Shown: positions 1 through 6,607, counted from the stretch's first letter. The stretch is DNA of 11,220 nucleotides from Deltaproteobacteria bacterium (GCA_003646875.1 QMLT01000031.1:1-11220); one strand, 5' to 3'. The notes: a model not told the origin generated them from the sequence alone. Numbers and translations are program-made.

Positions 1-83
1 GCATAAAGGCATTAAAGGCTAAGTTAGATATGGAAATCATTGGTGTTTCATCAGTTATGGATCTCATGGAAGTTCTCTTTTAA
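1..83 (+). CDS. 3' end of an unidentified protein gene (partial)
   Basis: An open frame enters from the left edge (first full codon at 3) and stops at TAA 81-83. It encodes about 26 residues ending in MEIIGVSSVMDLMEVLF. The pattern of a short helix rich in Lys/Leu, a hydrophobic strand (MEIIGV) and a last amphipathic helix looks like the carboxy terminus of a Rossmann-like or phosphoribosyltransferase fold. Orotate phosphoribosyltransferases often end in a similar strand followed by a DLxxxL helix, but this fragment is too short to name. It lies upstream of queE in the same direction, separated by a 156-base gap with a repeat, so it need not share its transcript. I am fairly confident it is coding and unsure of the product. 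Confidence 0.5.
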   Translation, partial: IKALKAKLDMEIIGVSSVMDLMEVLF

Positions 84-107
84 TTATTGTACGTTGAGAA
101 TATTTTC

Positions 108-180
108 GCCACAAAGACAACAAGACACGGAGTTAAATCATGGTAAACAGTTCTTCTTTGTGGCTTTGTGGCTTTGTGGC
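108..180. repeat. Octamer-periodic inverted repeat (intergenic)
   Basis: The left part reads in 8-base steps from 110: CACAAAGA, CAACAAGA, CACGGAGT. The right part is three exact tandem copies of CTTTGTGG (156-179). GCCACAAAG at 108-116 is the reverse complement of CTTTGTGGC, present at 156-164, 164-172 and 172-180, so the ends can pair around a loop of about 40 to 55 bases. The tract fills the gap between the upstream gene end and queE. It shares words (GCCACAAAG, CGGAG) and period with the larger element at 6087-6221. No coding potential is apparent. Confidence 0.75.
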
Positions 181-239
181 TATTCTTTCCGGTTTATCCA
201 GGTTAGGAATTATAATTTTAGACACTTTAGGGGCTTACG

Positions 240-884
240 ATGTTAAAAGTAAATGAAATCTTTTACAGCATACAGGGAGAGAGCACATTCGCCGGCTTTC
301 CTTGTATCTTTATCAGGCTGACAGGGTGTAACCTGAGGTGTAGATACTGTGATACCAAATATGCATACGAAGAAGGGGATGATATTCCTGTTGGCAGGAT
401 CCTCGCCACGGTTAAAAAATTTGCCTGCGGCCTGATAGAGGTTACAGGAGGGGAACCCCTTATCCAGAATGAAACACCCGATTTGATATCAGCCCTTATT
501 AAAAATGGCTACACTGTGCTACTTGAGACAAATGGCAGTCAGGATATAAGCTCGGTAGATAAAAGATGTACACGGATCGTTGATATTAAATGCCCGTCAA
601 GCGGGATGGATAATAACAATTACTGGAAAAATCTGGATTACATAACCCTCAATGATCAGCTAAAATTTGTTATCGCTAACCGGCAAGATTATCTTTATGC
701 AAAAAAAGTATTAGATAAATCAGACATAAAAAGAAGAAAAAAACTAATCATCAATTTTTCCCCTGTCTTTAATGAGATAGTCCTAAAAGACTTAGCCGGA
801 TGGATACTGGCGGATAATTTGCCGGTCAGGCTTCAAATCCAATTACACAAGTATATCTGGGGAGAGCATACAAAAGGCGTTTGA
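240..884 (+). CDS. queE: 7-carboxy-7-deazaguanine synthase QueE (radical SAM)
   Basis: QueE is the radical S-adenosylmethionine enzyme that rearranges 6-carboxytetrahydropterin into 7-carboxy-7-deazaguanine, the step that forms the deazaguanine core of queuosine. The 214-residue product is family-sized. It begins with the typical N-terminal strand and QGE motif (residues 12-14). The [4Fe-4S] cluster cysteines are C30, C34 and C37 in a C-x3-C-x2-C arrangement followed by DT. A TGGEP motif near residue 70 contacts SAM in this superfamily. The protein ends with the family-like LHKYIWGEH segment. The ATG at 240 is preceded by AGGGG (229-233) at six bases. One base separates its stop from queC, so the two are surely co-transcribed and act in consecutive steps. 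Confidence 0.96.
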   Translation: MLKVNEIFYSIQGESTFAGFPCIFIRLTGCNLRCRYCDTKYAYEEGDDIPVGRILATVKKFACGLIEVTGGEPLIQNETPDLISALIKNGYTVLLETNGSQDISSVDKRCTRIVDIKCPSSGMDNNNYWKNLDYITLNDQLKFVIANRQDYLYAKKVLDKSDIKRRKKLIINFSPVFNEIVLKDLAGWILADNLPVRLQIQLHKYIWGEHTKGV

Positions 885-885
885 G

Positions 886-1572
886 ATGAAAAAAAAAGCT
901 GTTGTCCTTGCAAGCGGCGGTCTGGATAGCACAACAATTATGGCCATAACAAGACATGGGGGATATGATATATATGCGCTCACCTTTGATTATGGTCAGA
1001 GACACAAGATTGAGCTTAAGGCAGCCCAGAAAATTGCAAAATATTTTGGGGCAAAAAAACATCTCATCCTTCACATCGAACTGGACACCATTGGTGGTTC
1101 TGCGCTTACAGCGGACATTCCAATACCTCAAGAGAGAAAGCTAAAAGAAATAAGTTCAAGCGGTGTACCTATTACCTATGTTCCGGCAAGAAATACTATC
1201 TTTTTGGCCTACGCCCTTTCCTGGGCCGAGGTTCTCGAGGCAACAGATATATTTATTGGTGTTAACAGCATTGATTTTTCTAACTATCCTGATTGCAGAC
1301 CAGAATTTATAGAATCCTTTCAAAGGACAGCGAATCTTGCAACAAGGGCAGGCATGGAGGGAAAAGAGATAAGGATTAATACTCCCTTAATAGATATGAC
1401 AAAGGGAGAGATCATAAAAAAGGGGCTTTCATTAGGTGTGGACTATTCAATGACCCATAGCTGTTATAACCCTAAAAAAGACGGCCTCCCGTGCGGTAAA
1501 TGCGATAGCTGCCTTTTAAGAAAAAAGGGGTTTGAAGAGGCAGGCATTGCTGATCCCTTGTTTGATCAGTAG
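886..1572 (+). CDS. queC: 7-cyano-7-deazaguanine (preQ0) synthase QueC
   Basis: QueC converts 7-carboxy-7-deazaguanine to preQ0 using ATP and ammonia, directly after QueE. The 228-residue product carries the PP-loop ATP-binding motif SGGLDS at residues 10-15. Near the C-terminus are four zinc-binding cysteines, C193, C203, C206 and C209, in a C-x9-C-x2-C-x2-C arrangement. The internal VPARNT motif and the NSIDFSNYPDCRPEF region are also characteristic. The start ATG lies one base after the queE stop, with AAGG (874-877) inside queE as ribosome binding site. The start codon is followed by nine consecutive A, a run worth remembering if a frameshift is ever reported here. A 194-base gap with a new promoter follows, so queC probably ends its operon. 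Confidence 0.96.
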   Translation: MKKKAVVLASGGLDSTTIMAITRHGGYDIYALTFDYGQRHKIELKAAQKIAKYFGAKKHLILHIELDTIGGSALTADIPIPQERKLKEISSSGVPITYVPARNTIFLAYALSWAEVLEATDIFIGVNSIDFSNYPDCRPEFIESFQRTANLATRAGMEGKEIRINTPLIDMTKGEIIKKGLSLGVDYSMTHSCYNPKKDGLPCGKCDSCLLRKKGFEEAGIADPLFDQ

Positions 1573-1608
1573 ATTTTATTGCTGTTATTTTATTTATTTG
1601 GCACAGAC

Positions 1609-1633
1609 GCCTGCTTCTTTGGTCAGGGCAGGC
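1609..1633. repeat. Small GC-rich inverted repeat downstream of queC
   Basis: GCCTGC (1609-1614) and GCAGGC (1628-1633) can form a 6-bp stem with a 13-base loop in otherwise AT-rich spacer DNA. There is no following T-tract, so it is not a classical intrinsic terminator. The arm sequence resembles the core of the palindrome at 9972-10003, and it could be a decayed copy of the same element. That link is speculative. Confidence 0.35.
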
Positions 1634-1686
1634 ACAAACCCTCTCGCCATAACCTAAGAACCACATATCTTGTGGATGTTTTTCCC

Positions 1687-1715
1687 TTGACATGCAAGGC
1701 CACTCCACCTATATT
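1687..1715 (+). promoter_or_regulatory. Sigma70-type promoter for the amidase transcript
   Basis: A perfect -35 hexamer TTGACA (1687-1692) is followed by 17 bases and a -10 hexamer TATATT (1710-1715, five of six consensus positions). Transcription would begin near 1722, about 45 bases ahead of the amidase ATG at 1767. This placement also argues against the upstream in-frame ATG at 1692, which overlaps the -35 box and would be untranscribed. The call rests on sequence match only. Confidence 0.6.
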
Positions 1716-1766
1716 TTTCCTCCATTACAGGGAGTTTTTATCCATTACATTAAAGGTTTGAACACA

Positions 1767-3167
1767 ATGTTTTATAAATCTGCACAAGAACTCACAAGAC
1801 TCATCAGGTCAAAAGACCTCTCGCCCGTTGAACTCATGGAGCTAACATTACAAAGAATAGAGGCAGTTAATCCTGTTCTCAATGCATTTGTCTCAGTGAG
1901 GGCTGAGCAGGCAATGGATGAGGCAAAAACTTTAACTGAGCGTCTGGCTTCAAACGAAGCGGTTGGACCTCTCATTGGCATACCAATAGGCGTTAAAGAC
2001 CTTGAAGACGTGAAAGGAATGGTAACCAGTTTTGGGTCAGTTCCTTACAAAAACAATATTGCTCAAAGGGATTCAATCCAGGTGGCGAGGCTTAAGGCAG
2101 CCGGCGCTATTGTTGTGGGAAAAACCAATACCCCCGAATTTGGGTTCACCGGTTTTACAAAAAATATGCTCTATGGGGTGACCAGAAATCCCTGGAATAC
2201 TGAACGTACACCCGGTGGATCCAGCGGGGGCTCTGCCGCCGCAGTGGCAGGAGGAATGGTTCCTGTAGCTACAGGCTCTGATGCGGGCGGTTCCATACGC
2301 ATTCCAGCCTCATATTCCGGGTGTTTCGGATTAAAAACATCCTTTGGTAGAATCCCCAGAGGCCCCTTCCCTCTTCTCCAAACACATTCGATCTGGTGCA
2401 TGGGTCCCCTTACCAGAACTGTCAAAGATGCCGCGCTCTATCTGGACTGTGTTTCTGGATATCATCCGTCTGATCCTGGCTCGCTTCCCTCTCCGGAATA
2501 TTCTTTTTTAAAATGTATAGAAGATATCCCCATAAATCTCAGGATAGCCTTCAGCCCTACTCTGGGATATGCCAGGGTGCAAAAAGATGTGATGAGCTTA
2601 GTAGAAAAAGCAATTACGTCCTTTGAAGATATGGGGCACAAAATTGAGCTCTGGCAAGGCTCATTACCAGATACAGGTGAGACCTGGTCCAAACTCATCA
2701 ATTGTGAGTTATACGGTCAACTATACCACGAACTTGACAAAAATCGTGAGAAGATGGGAAAGTCCCTGGTGAATTCCCTTGATCAGATTAAATCTTTTTC
2801 CATAGATGACTCTATTAAAGCACAGAAGGTAAGGACCGAGCTGAATCAAATCATGGAAGATCTTTTTGAGAGGTTTGATCTCCTCATCACCCCCACCATG
2901 CCGACAGAGGCCTTTGCTGCGAAAGGCCCTCCTCCATCTGAGATTGATGGGCACCCTATCCCGCTTCTTGGGGCTGTCGCCTTCACATATCCCTTCAATC
3001 TGTCCGGTCACCCTGCTGCCACTGTCCCTGCAGGTCTTACAAAAAATGGTCTTCCAGCAGGCCTTCAGATCATTGGTCCGCGCCAAAGAGATGATTTAGT
3101 GCTCCAGGCATCTCATGCCTATGAAGAGATGAGACCATGGGATGATCACTGGCCAGGTATCGGATAG
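1767..3167 (+). CDS. Amidase-signature family hydrolase
   Basis: This is a 466-residue amidase-signature enzyme, which hydrolyses a carboxamide bond with a Ser-cisSer-Lys triad. The triad is visible: Lys77 in GVKD, cis-Ser152 in GGSSGG, and nucleophile Ser176 in GSDAGGSIR. Spacings of 75 and 24 residues equal those of FAAH (142/217/241). The substrate cannot be read from sequence. GatA of the Glu-tRNA amidotransferase shares the fold, but no gatB or gatC is nearby and the flanking regions look like the general amidases. I chose the ATG at 1767 because it has AAAGG upstream at ten bases and gives the usual N-terminus; an in-frame ATG at 1692 lies inside the promoter. Only 27 bases separate it from the next gene, so it heads a small operon. 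No signal peptide is seen, so it is probably cytoplasmic. Confidence 0.93.
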   Translation: MFYKSAQELTRLIRSKDLSPVELMELTLQRIEAVNPVLNAFVSVRAEQAMDEAKTLTERLASNEAVGPLIGIPIGVKDLEDVKGMVTSFGSVPYKNNIAQRDSIQVARLKAAGAIVVGKTNTPEFGFTGFTKNMLYGVTRNPWNTERTPGGSSGGSAAAVAGGMVPVATGSDAGGSIRIPASYSGCFGLKTSFGRIPRGPFPLLQTHSIWCMGPLTRTVKDAALYLDCVSGYHPSDPGSLPSPEYSFLKCIEDIPINLRIAFSPTLGYARVQKDVMSLVEKAITSFEDMGHKIELWQGSLPDTGETWSKLINCELYGQLYHELDKNREKMGKSLVNSLDQIKSFSIDDSIKAQKVRTELNQIMEDLFERFDLLITPTMPTEAFAAKGPPPSEIDGHPIPLLGAVAFTYPFNLSGHPAATVPAGLTKNGLPAGLQIIGPRQRDDLVLQASHAYEEMRPWDDHWPGIG

Positions 3168-3194
3168 ATTATTATGCTTCAAAGTGAGGTTTTA

Positions 3195-3467
3195 ATGGAT
3201 ATAAAGTTACTTCTAACGGTATTTTCAACTATATTCATCGCTGAACTGGGAGATAAAACTCAGATTGCAACGCTCCTTTATGCGTCGGGATCAACCAACA
3301 GCAAACTTACAGTATTTCTTGGATCGGCTTGTGCCCTTGTCACAGCATCAGGGATCGCGGTTCTCGTAGGTTCATTCCTCGCCCAGTATATAAACTCCAG
3401 GTATCTCTCGTGGATAGCCGGTCTTGCGTTTATTTGCGTAGGCATCTGGACAATTATGAGGGCATAG
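3195..3467 (+). CDS. Half-size GDT1/TMEM165 (UPF0016) family transporter
   Basis: This encodes a 90-residue membrane protein of the UPF0016 family, whose full-length members transport manganese or calcium in exchange for protons. The family signature E-x-G-D-K-T is present (E17, G19, D20, K21, T22) in the first hydrophobic helix. Two more hydrophobic segments follow at about 40-60 and 70-88. Full-length members have two such three-helix repeats; this one has a single repeat, a known short form that must presumably pair with itself or another half. No second half is adjacent. The ATG at 3195 has GTGAGG (3184-3189) five bases upstream, better than the ATG at 3174 that would add seven residues. 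It probably shares the amidase transcript. The ion transported here is not determinable. Confidence 0.85.
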   Translation: MDIKLLLTVFSTIFIAELGDKTQIATLLYASGSTNSKLTVFLGSACALVTASGIAVLVGSFLAQYINSRYLSWIAGLAFICVGIWTIMRA

Positions 3468-3516
3468 GGCGCTGAGGAAAGTGGAAATACCTGAATATCT
3501 CTCAACCCGTTTACTA

Positions 3517-3544
3517 CTTAACCATTTGACCACTCAACTACTTT
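3517..3544. repeat. Degenerate octamer-period tract (intergenic)
   Basis: The spacer between the GDT1-like gene and the DUF2065 gene contains the successive 8-base units CTTAACCA, TTTGACCA and CTCAACTA, then CTTT. Each full unit follows a pattern of two or three pyrimidine-rich bases then AAC/GAC. The period matches the two other intergenic repeats of this window, and the units resemble the TTCACC octamers at 6169-6184. No inverted partner is visible. The rest of this 131-base spacer holds nothing recognisable apart from AGGA (3587-3590), the binding site for the next gene. Confidence 0.45.
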
Positions 3545-3598
3545 CATCCTTCGTTGTGGCCGAAACGCCATGCGTCTTCATAGAATAGGAACCATTAG

Positions 3599-3781
3599 AT
3601 GAAATTATTATTTTGCCTTTTGGGGCTTGTCTTAATTGTTGAGGGGTTACCGTATCTGGCATTTCCCGATAAGATGAAAAAGTGGCTACAACAAATCCAA
3701 CAAGTGCCTGATAATCAATTACGGATAATTGGTTTTCTGACCATGTGTTTCGGACTCCTCTTGACTTATATCTTTAGGTAG
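3599..3781 (+). CDS. DUF2065 family small membrane protein (YjeT-like)
   Basis: This 60-residue protein matches the DUF2065 pattern, to which E. coli YjeT belongs. A first membrane helix (about residues 2-21) ends in EGLPYLAFP. A short amphipathic linker (KMKKWLQQIQQVPDNQLR) follows, then a second helix (about 41-59) starting IIGFL with a central FGLLL. The function of the family is unknown. The ATG has AGGA (3587-3590) eight bases upstream. It lies 70 bases before queA in the same direction. In proteobacteria such genes often sit next to envelope or housekeeping genes, which does not define a role. The family call is made by recognition of the sequence pattern. Confidence 0.8.
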   Translation: MKLLFCLLGLVLIVEGLPYLAFPDKMKKWLQQIQQVPDNQLRIIGFLTMCFGLLLTYIFR

Positions 3782-3808
3782 TTGATATCTTAAGAATTTC
3801 CCTATTAT
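3782..3808 (+). promoter_or_regulatory. Possible weak promoter before queA
   Basis: TTGATA (3782-3787, four of six -35 positions) and TATTAT (3803-3808, five of six -10 positions) lie 15 bases apart, shorter than the preferred 17. A start near 3815 would leave a leader of about 37 bases before the queA ATG at 3852. The spacing is poor, so this is a tentative call. Confidence 0.22.
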
Positions 3809-3851
3809 ATACTCATTCAATCATTTGTTTCAGAAGTTTAGAAAAGCACGT

Positions 3852-4934
3852 ATGAAAAGAGAAAACAACACACAAATATATGATTTGGAAAATTATACCT
3901 ATGACCTCCCTAATGAATTAATTGCCCAGAAGCCAGCCAGTCAAAGGGATGGATCTCGTCTCCTCTGTATAAAAAGGGCTACAGGAGACATATCCGACTC
4001 TTATTTTTTTGATCTCCCTTCATTGCTCAGAGAGGGCGACCTGTTGGTTGTAAATGATGCCAGGGTGACACCAGCTAGATTGTATGGTCAAAAGGAAACT
4101 GGCGGGAGGGTAGAAATCCTGGTTCTTGATCACCCTGCCAGGCCACCAAAAAACGGGCAGGAAACCCGCTGGTGCCTGGTGAAGGCATCAAAAAGGCCAA
4201 AAACAGGAGGTATTCTGCTGTTTCCGGATGGCCTGATAGCTGTTGTGAAAAGACTCGGTGAACATGGAATGGTCCAGCTCAGATTTGAGGGTAAACACAG
4301 CCTTAATTATGTATTGAAAAAAAGAGGTTGCCTTCCCCTGCCTCCTTATATTAAAAGAGACAACAATAATACACAATCAGATGAAGATAGGGAAAGATAT
4401 CAGACTATATTCTCCCGTTTTTCAGGAGCAATTGCAGCGCCTACAGCCGGTCTTCATTTCACCCATGAGCTGCTTAAGTCTCTTCAATCCCTGGGTGTAA
4501 ATATAGTCAATGTGACCCTACTGGTTGGTCATGATACCTTTAAACCTGTGAGAGTAAGGGACATAAGAGATCATCGTTTAGGGAAAGAGGCATATTTTGT
4601 AGGGCATCATTCCGCAAACTCTATTGATAATGCAAAAAAAGAGGGAAGAAGAATTATTGCCGTGGGTACGACAGTTGTGAGGACCCTGGAGACGATATTT
4701 AAAAGAAAAGGAAAAATAGCAACTGATTCTGGAACCACTGATCTGTTGATCTATCCGGGGTTTAAATTTCAGGTCATTGATGCCCTTATAACAAACTTTC
4801 ATTTACCCCGTTCTTCACTTTTTTTTATGGTTGCGGCCTTTGCAGGACTTGATTTGACCAAGAGGGCCTATCGCTGGGCTGTAGAAAGCAGGTACAGATT
4901 CTACAGCTACGGGGATGCAATGCTGATAAATTAA
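3852..4934 (+). CDS. queA: S-adenosylmethionine:tRNA ribosyltransferase-isomerase QueA
   Basis: QueA transfers and isomerises the ribosyl group of SAM onto preQ1 at position 34 of tRNA, producing epoxyqueuosine. The 360-residue product has the expected signatures: YDLPNELIAQKPASQRD near the N-terminus, DLLVVNDARVTPARL, then APTAGLHF (196-203), TTVVRTLE and the C-terminal NFHLPRSSL motif with GDAMLI at the end. The frame is open upstream to a TTG at 3825, but that would add nine unconserved residues. The ATG at 3852 fits family N-termini, although no strong ribosome binding site precedes it (only AGAAAAG). tgt follows after 17 bases, a common pairing since QueA acts on the product of Tgt. The length is slightly above the usual 340-350. 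Confidence 0.95.
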   Translation: MKRENNTQIYDLENYTYDLPNELIAQKPASQRDGSRLLCIKRATGDISDSYFFDLPSLLREGDLLVVNDARVTPARLYGQKETGGRVEILVLDHPARPPKNGQETRWCLVKASKRPKTGGILLFPDGLIAVVKRLGEHGMVQLRFEGKHSLNYVLKKRGCLPLPPYIKRDNNNTQSDEDRERYQTIFSRFSGAIAAPTAGLHFTHELLKSLQSLGVNIVNVTLLVGHDTFKPVRVRDIRDHRLGKEAYFVGHHSANSIDNAKKEGRRIIAVGTTVVRTLETIFKRKGKIATDSGTTDLLIYPGFKFQVIDALITNFHLPRSSLFFMVAAFAGLDLTKRAYRWAVESRYRFYSYGDAMLIN

Positions 4935-4951
4935 GTCAAAAGGGCAGCGCC

Positions 4952-6064
4952 TTGGAATTCAGAGTTTTAAAAAGGTGTACATCAAGTAAGGCCAGGCTTG
5001 GAGAAATAACAACAGATCATGGCAGACTTGAAACCCCAGTATTTATGCCTGTGGGAACTTCCGGAGCTATTAAAGGGATTTCACCTGGGGAGGCAAAGGA
5101 TTTAGGGGTTAAAATAGTTCTGTCCAATACATATCATCTGTATCTTAGGCCAGGCCATAAACTGATAGAAAACATGGGTGGTCTCCACCGATTTATGAAC
5201 TGGTCAGGGCCAATTCTGACTGATAGTGGAGGATTTCAGGTATACAGCCTTTCAAAACTGAGGACAATATCACCTGATGGGGTTACCTTCAGGTCACATT
5301 TAGATGGTTCCACCCATTTTCTTGGCCCTGAGAAGGTTATGGAAATCCAGAGGTCCCTTGGAGCAGACATCACCATGACCTTTGATGAATGCACACCCTC
5401 TGGCGCTGAGCATGAGTATGTTCGTAAGTCAGTTAAACTTACTGAACAATGGGCTCGACAATGCCTTGAGCAAAAGGAAAAAAACGGGCAGGCCCTTTTT
5501 GGAATTGTTCAGGGTGGAGTGTATCCCGAACTGCGTGAAATGAGCGCCAAGGGCCTTGTAAGCATGGGGTTCGACGGATATGCCTTAGGCGGTTTATCCG
5601 TCGGAGAAGATAAACATACAAGAGAGCGAGTGATTAAGGCAACAATGGAATTTCTTCCAGAGGAAAAACCCGTATACCTTATGGGAATAGGAACACCTGA
5701 GGACATACTCGAATCAGTTAAAATGGGTGTGGATATGTTTGACTGTGTATTGCCTACTCGCAATGCCAGAAATGGTATGTTATTTACTAATAAGGGAAAG
5801 CTTGTAATAAAGAATGCACGCTATGCGCAAGACAGCTCCCCTATTGAAGAGGGATGTGGATGTTATACCTGCTCTCATTACTCACGGGCCTATTTAAGAC
5901 ATCTCTTTCTTTCAAGGGAAATACTTTCCTTTAGATTAAATACAATTCATAATCTCTATTATTACACTCACTTCATGAAAGAGATACGGCAGGCCATACG
6001 AGATGATAGACTGGCTGAGTTTAGCCACGCTTTTTATAGAAGGGAAAAAATAGAAGCTTTATAA
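4952..6064 (+). CDS. tgt: tRNA-guanine transglycosylase Tgt (bacterial type)
   Basis: Tgt exchanges guanine 34 of GUN-anticodon tRNAs (Asp, Asn, His, Tyr) for preQ1. In the 370-residue product the nucleophile is Asp264 in MFDCVLPTR, and the general-base Asp91 lies in TDSGGFQ. The zinc site is C302-x-C304-x2-C307 with H333, the same numbering as the Zymomonas enzyme. GGLSVGE carries the valine typical of bacterial enzymes that prefer preQ1 over queuine. The start is TTG at 4952. It is supported by AAAAGGG (4938-4944) seven bases upstream and by the N-terminus MEFRVL, since there is no ATG nearby in frame. The gene is co-transcribed with queA. It is followed by a 200-base gap filled by a large inverted repeat before yajC. 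Confidence 0.96.
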   Translation: MEFRVLKRCTSSKARLGEITTDHGRLETPVFMPVGTSGAIKGISPGEAKDLGVKIVLSNTYHLYLRPGHKLIENMGGLHRFMNWSGPILTDSGGFQVYSLSKLRTISPDGVTFRSHLDGSTHFLGPEKVMEIQRSLGADITMTFDECTPSGAEHEYVRKSVKLTEQWARQCLEQKEKNGQALFGIVQGGVYPELREMSAKGLVSMGFDGYALGGLSVGEDKHTRERVIKATMEFLPEEKPVYLMGIGTPEDILESVKMGVDMFDCVLPTRNARNGMLFTNKGKLVIKNARYAQDSSPIEEGCGCYTCSHYSRAYLRHLFLSREILSFRLNTIHNLYYYTHFMKEIRQAIRDDRLAEFSHAFYRREKIEAL

Positions 6065-6086
6065 ATCGTAATTAATCAGGTATCTT

Positions 6087-6221
6087 GCCACAAAGGCACC
6101 AAGGCACCAAGAAAAAAAATGAAACGGAGAAACGGAGAGGGGGAGAACCGGAGATAAAAACTCACCGGTTCACCGTTTCACCACCTCTCCGGTTCAATCT
6201 TTGCCTTTGTACCTTGGTGGC
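6087..6221. repeat. Large nested inverted repeat built of 8-bp units
   Basis: The gap between tgt and yajC is dominated by this element. The left half reads in strict octamers from 6088: CCACAAAG, GCACCAAG twice, AAAAAAAA, TGAAACGG, AGAAACGG, AGAGGGGG, AGAACCGG. The right half reads from 6161 as CTCACCGG, TTCACCGT, TTCACCAC, CTCTCCGG, TTCAATCT, TTGCCTTT, GTACCTTG. The halves are imperfect reverse complements in the same nesting order: GCCAC/AAGG words outside (6087-6111 against 6199-6221), ACGG and GGAG words in the middle, and AACCGG (6146-6151) against CCGGTT (6165-6170) at the tip. The transcript could fold into a long interrupted hairpin. There is no T-tract, so an intrinsic terminator is not supported. 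A weak -10-like TAAAAT (6230-6235) lies beyond it. Confidence 0.85.
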
Positions 6222-6264
6222 TAAATAGTTAAAATAAATCTTAAAGAGAAATGGAGGGAGATAC

Positions 6265-6597
6265 ATGTTCAATTTAGTTTACGCTATGGGTACTGGAGGT
6301 ACAGGAGGAGGAGCAGGAAGCGGTGGCGGTCTGGGTGCATTTTTACCTCTGATCATTATATTTGCCATTTTTTACTTTCTCTTAATCAGGCCCCAGCAAA
6401 AAAAGTCAAAACAACATAAGCAGCTTTTAGCCGACTTGAAAAAAGGCGACAAAATAGTGAGTTCCGGCGGTTTACACGGTGTTATCACTGGCCTGGCTGA
6501 CGATGTCGTTACAGTCGAAATATCCCCAAAAGTCAGGGTCAAGATTACAAGAGGCTCCATAGCAGGGGTGATCAGAAAATCAGATAGCGCAACCTAA
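6265..6597 (+). CDS. yajC: Preprotein translocase subunit YajC
   Basis: YajC is the small single-pass component of the SecDF-YajC complex in the inner membrane. The 110-residue product has a glycine-rich segment (residues 9-24), one membrane helix (about 25-41), and then the hallmark RPQQKK motif (42-47) at the cytoplasmic boundary. A small beta domain follows with GDKIVSSGG and a GLADDVVTVEIS stretch. The ATG at 6265 is preceded by a strong GGAGG (6253-6257) at seven bases. The glycine-rich N-terminus MGTGGTGGG recurs in deltaproteobacterial and related YajC proteins as far as I recall. secD begins ten bases after its stop, so yajC-secD-secF form one operon. It is separated from tgt only by the repeat element and may be read through from queA-tgt. 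Confidence 0.96.
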   Translation: MFNLVYAMGTGGTGGGAGSGGGLGAFLPLIIIFAIFYFLLIRPQQKKSKQHKQLLADLKKGDKIVSSGGLHGVITGLADDVVTVEISPKVRVKITRGSIAGVIRKSDSAT

Positions 6598-6607
6598 GGA
6601 GTAAGCT

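Noticed and set aside
211..216. A perfect TATAAT 24 bases before the queE ATG
   Set aside because: No acceptable -35 hexamer lies 16-18 bases upstream, and AT-rich spacers produce this hexamer easily; it may still be a weak promoter.
40..246. A 68-codon open frame starting with TTG ahead of queE
   Set aside because: It runs through the octamer repeat, has no binding site or recognisable protein pattern, and overlaps the queE start.
889..897. A9 run at the start of queC (another A9 lies near 9522-9530 in the TPR gene) as a programmed slippage site
   Set aside because: Both frames stay open and family-like across the runs, so no frameshift needs explaining.
1692..1766. Upstream in-frame ATG extending the amidase by 25 residues
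   Set aside because: It overlaps a near-consensus promoter, and the added residues do not resemble an amidase N-terminus.
2171..3086. Several minus-strand open frames inside the amidase gene
   Set aside because: They are shadows of a clearly conserved plus-strand gene and show no family motifs.
3825..3851. TTG start extending QueA by nine residues
   Set aside because: No ribosome binding site was found and the residues are unlike family N-termini; ATG 3852 fits better.
6087..6221. Reading the tgt-yajC repeat as a CRISPR array or intrinsic terminator
   Set aside because: The units are 8 bp with no unique spacers of CRISPR size, and no T-tract follows the stem.
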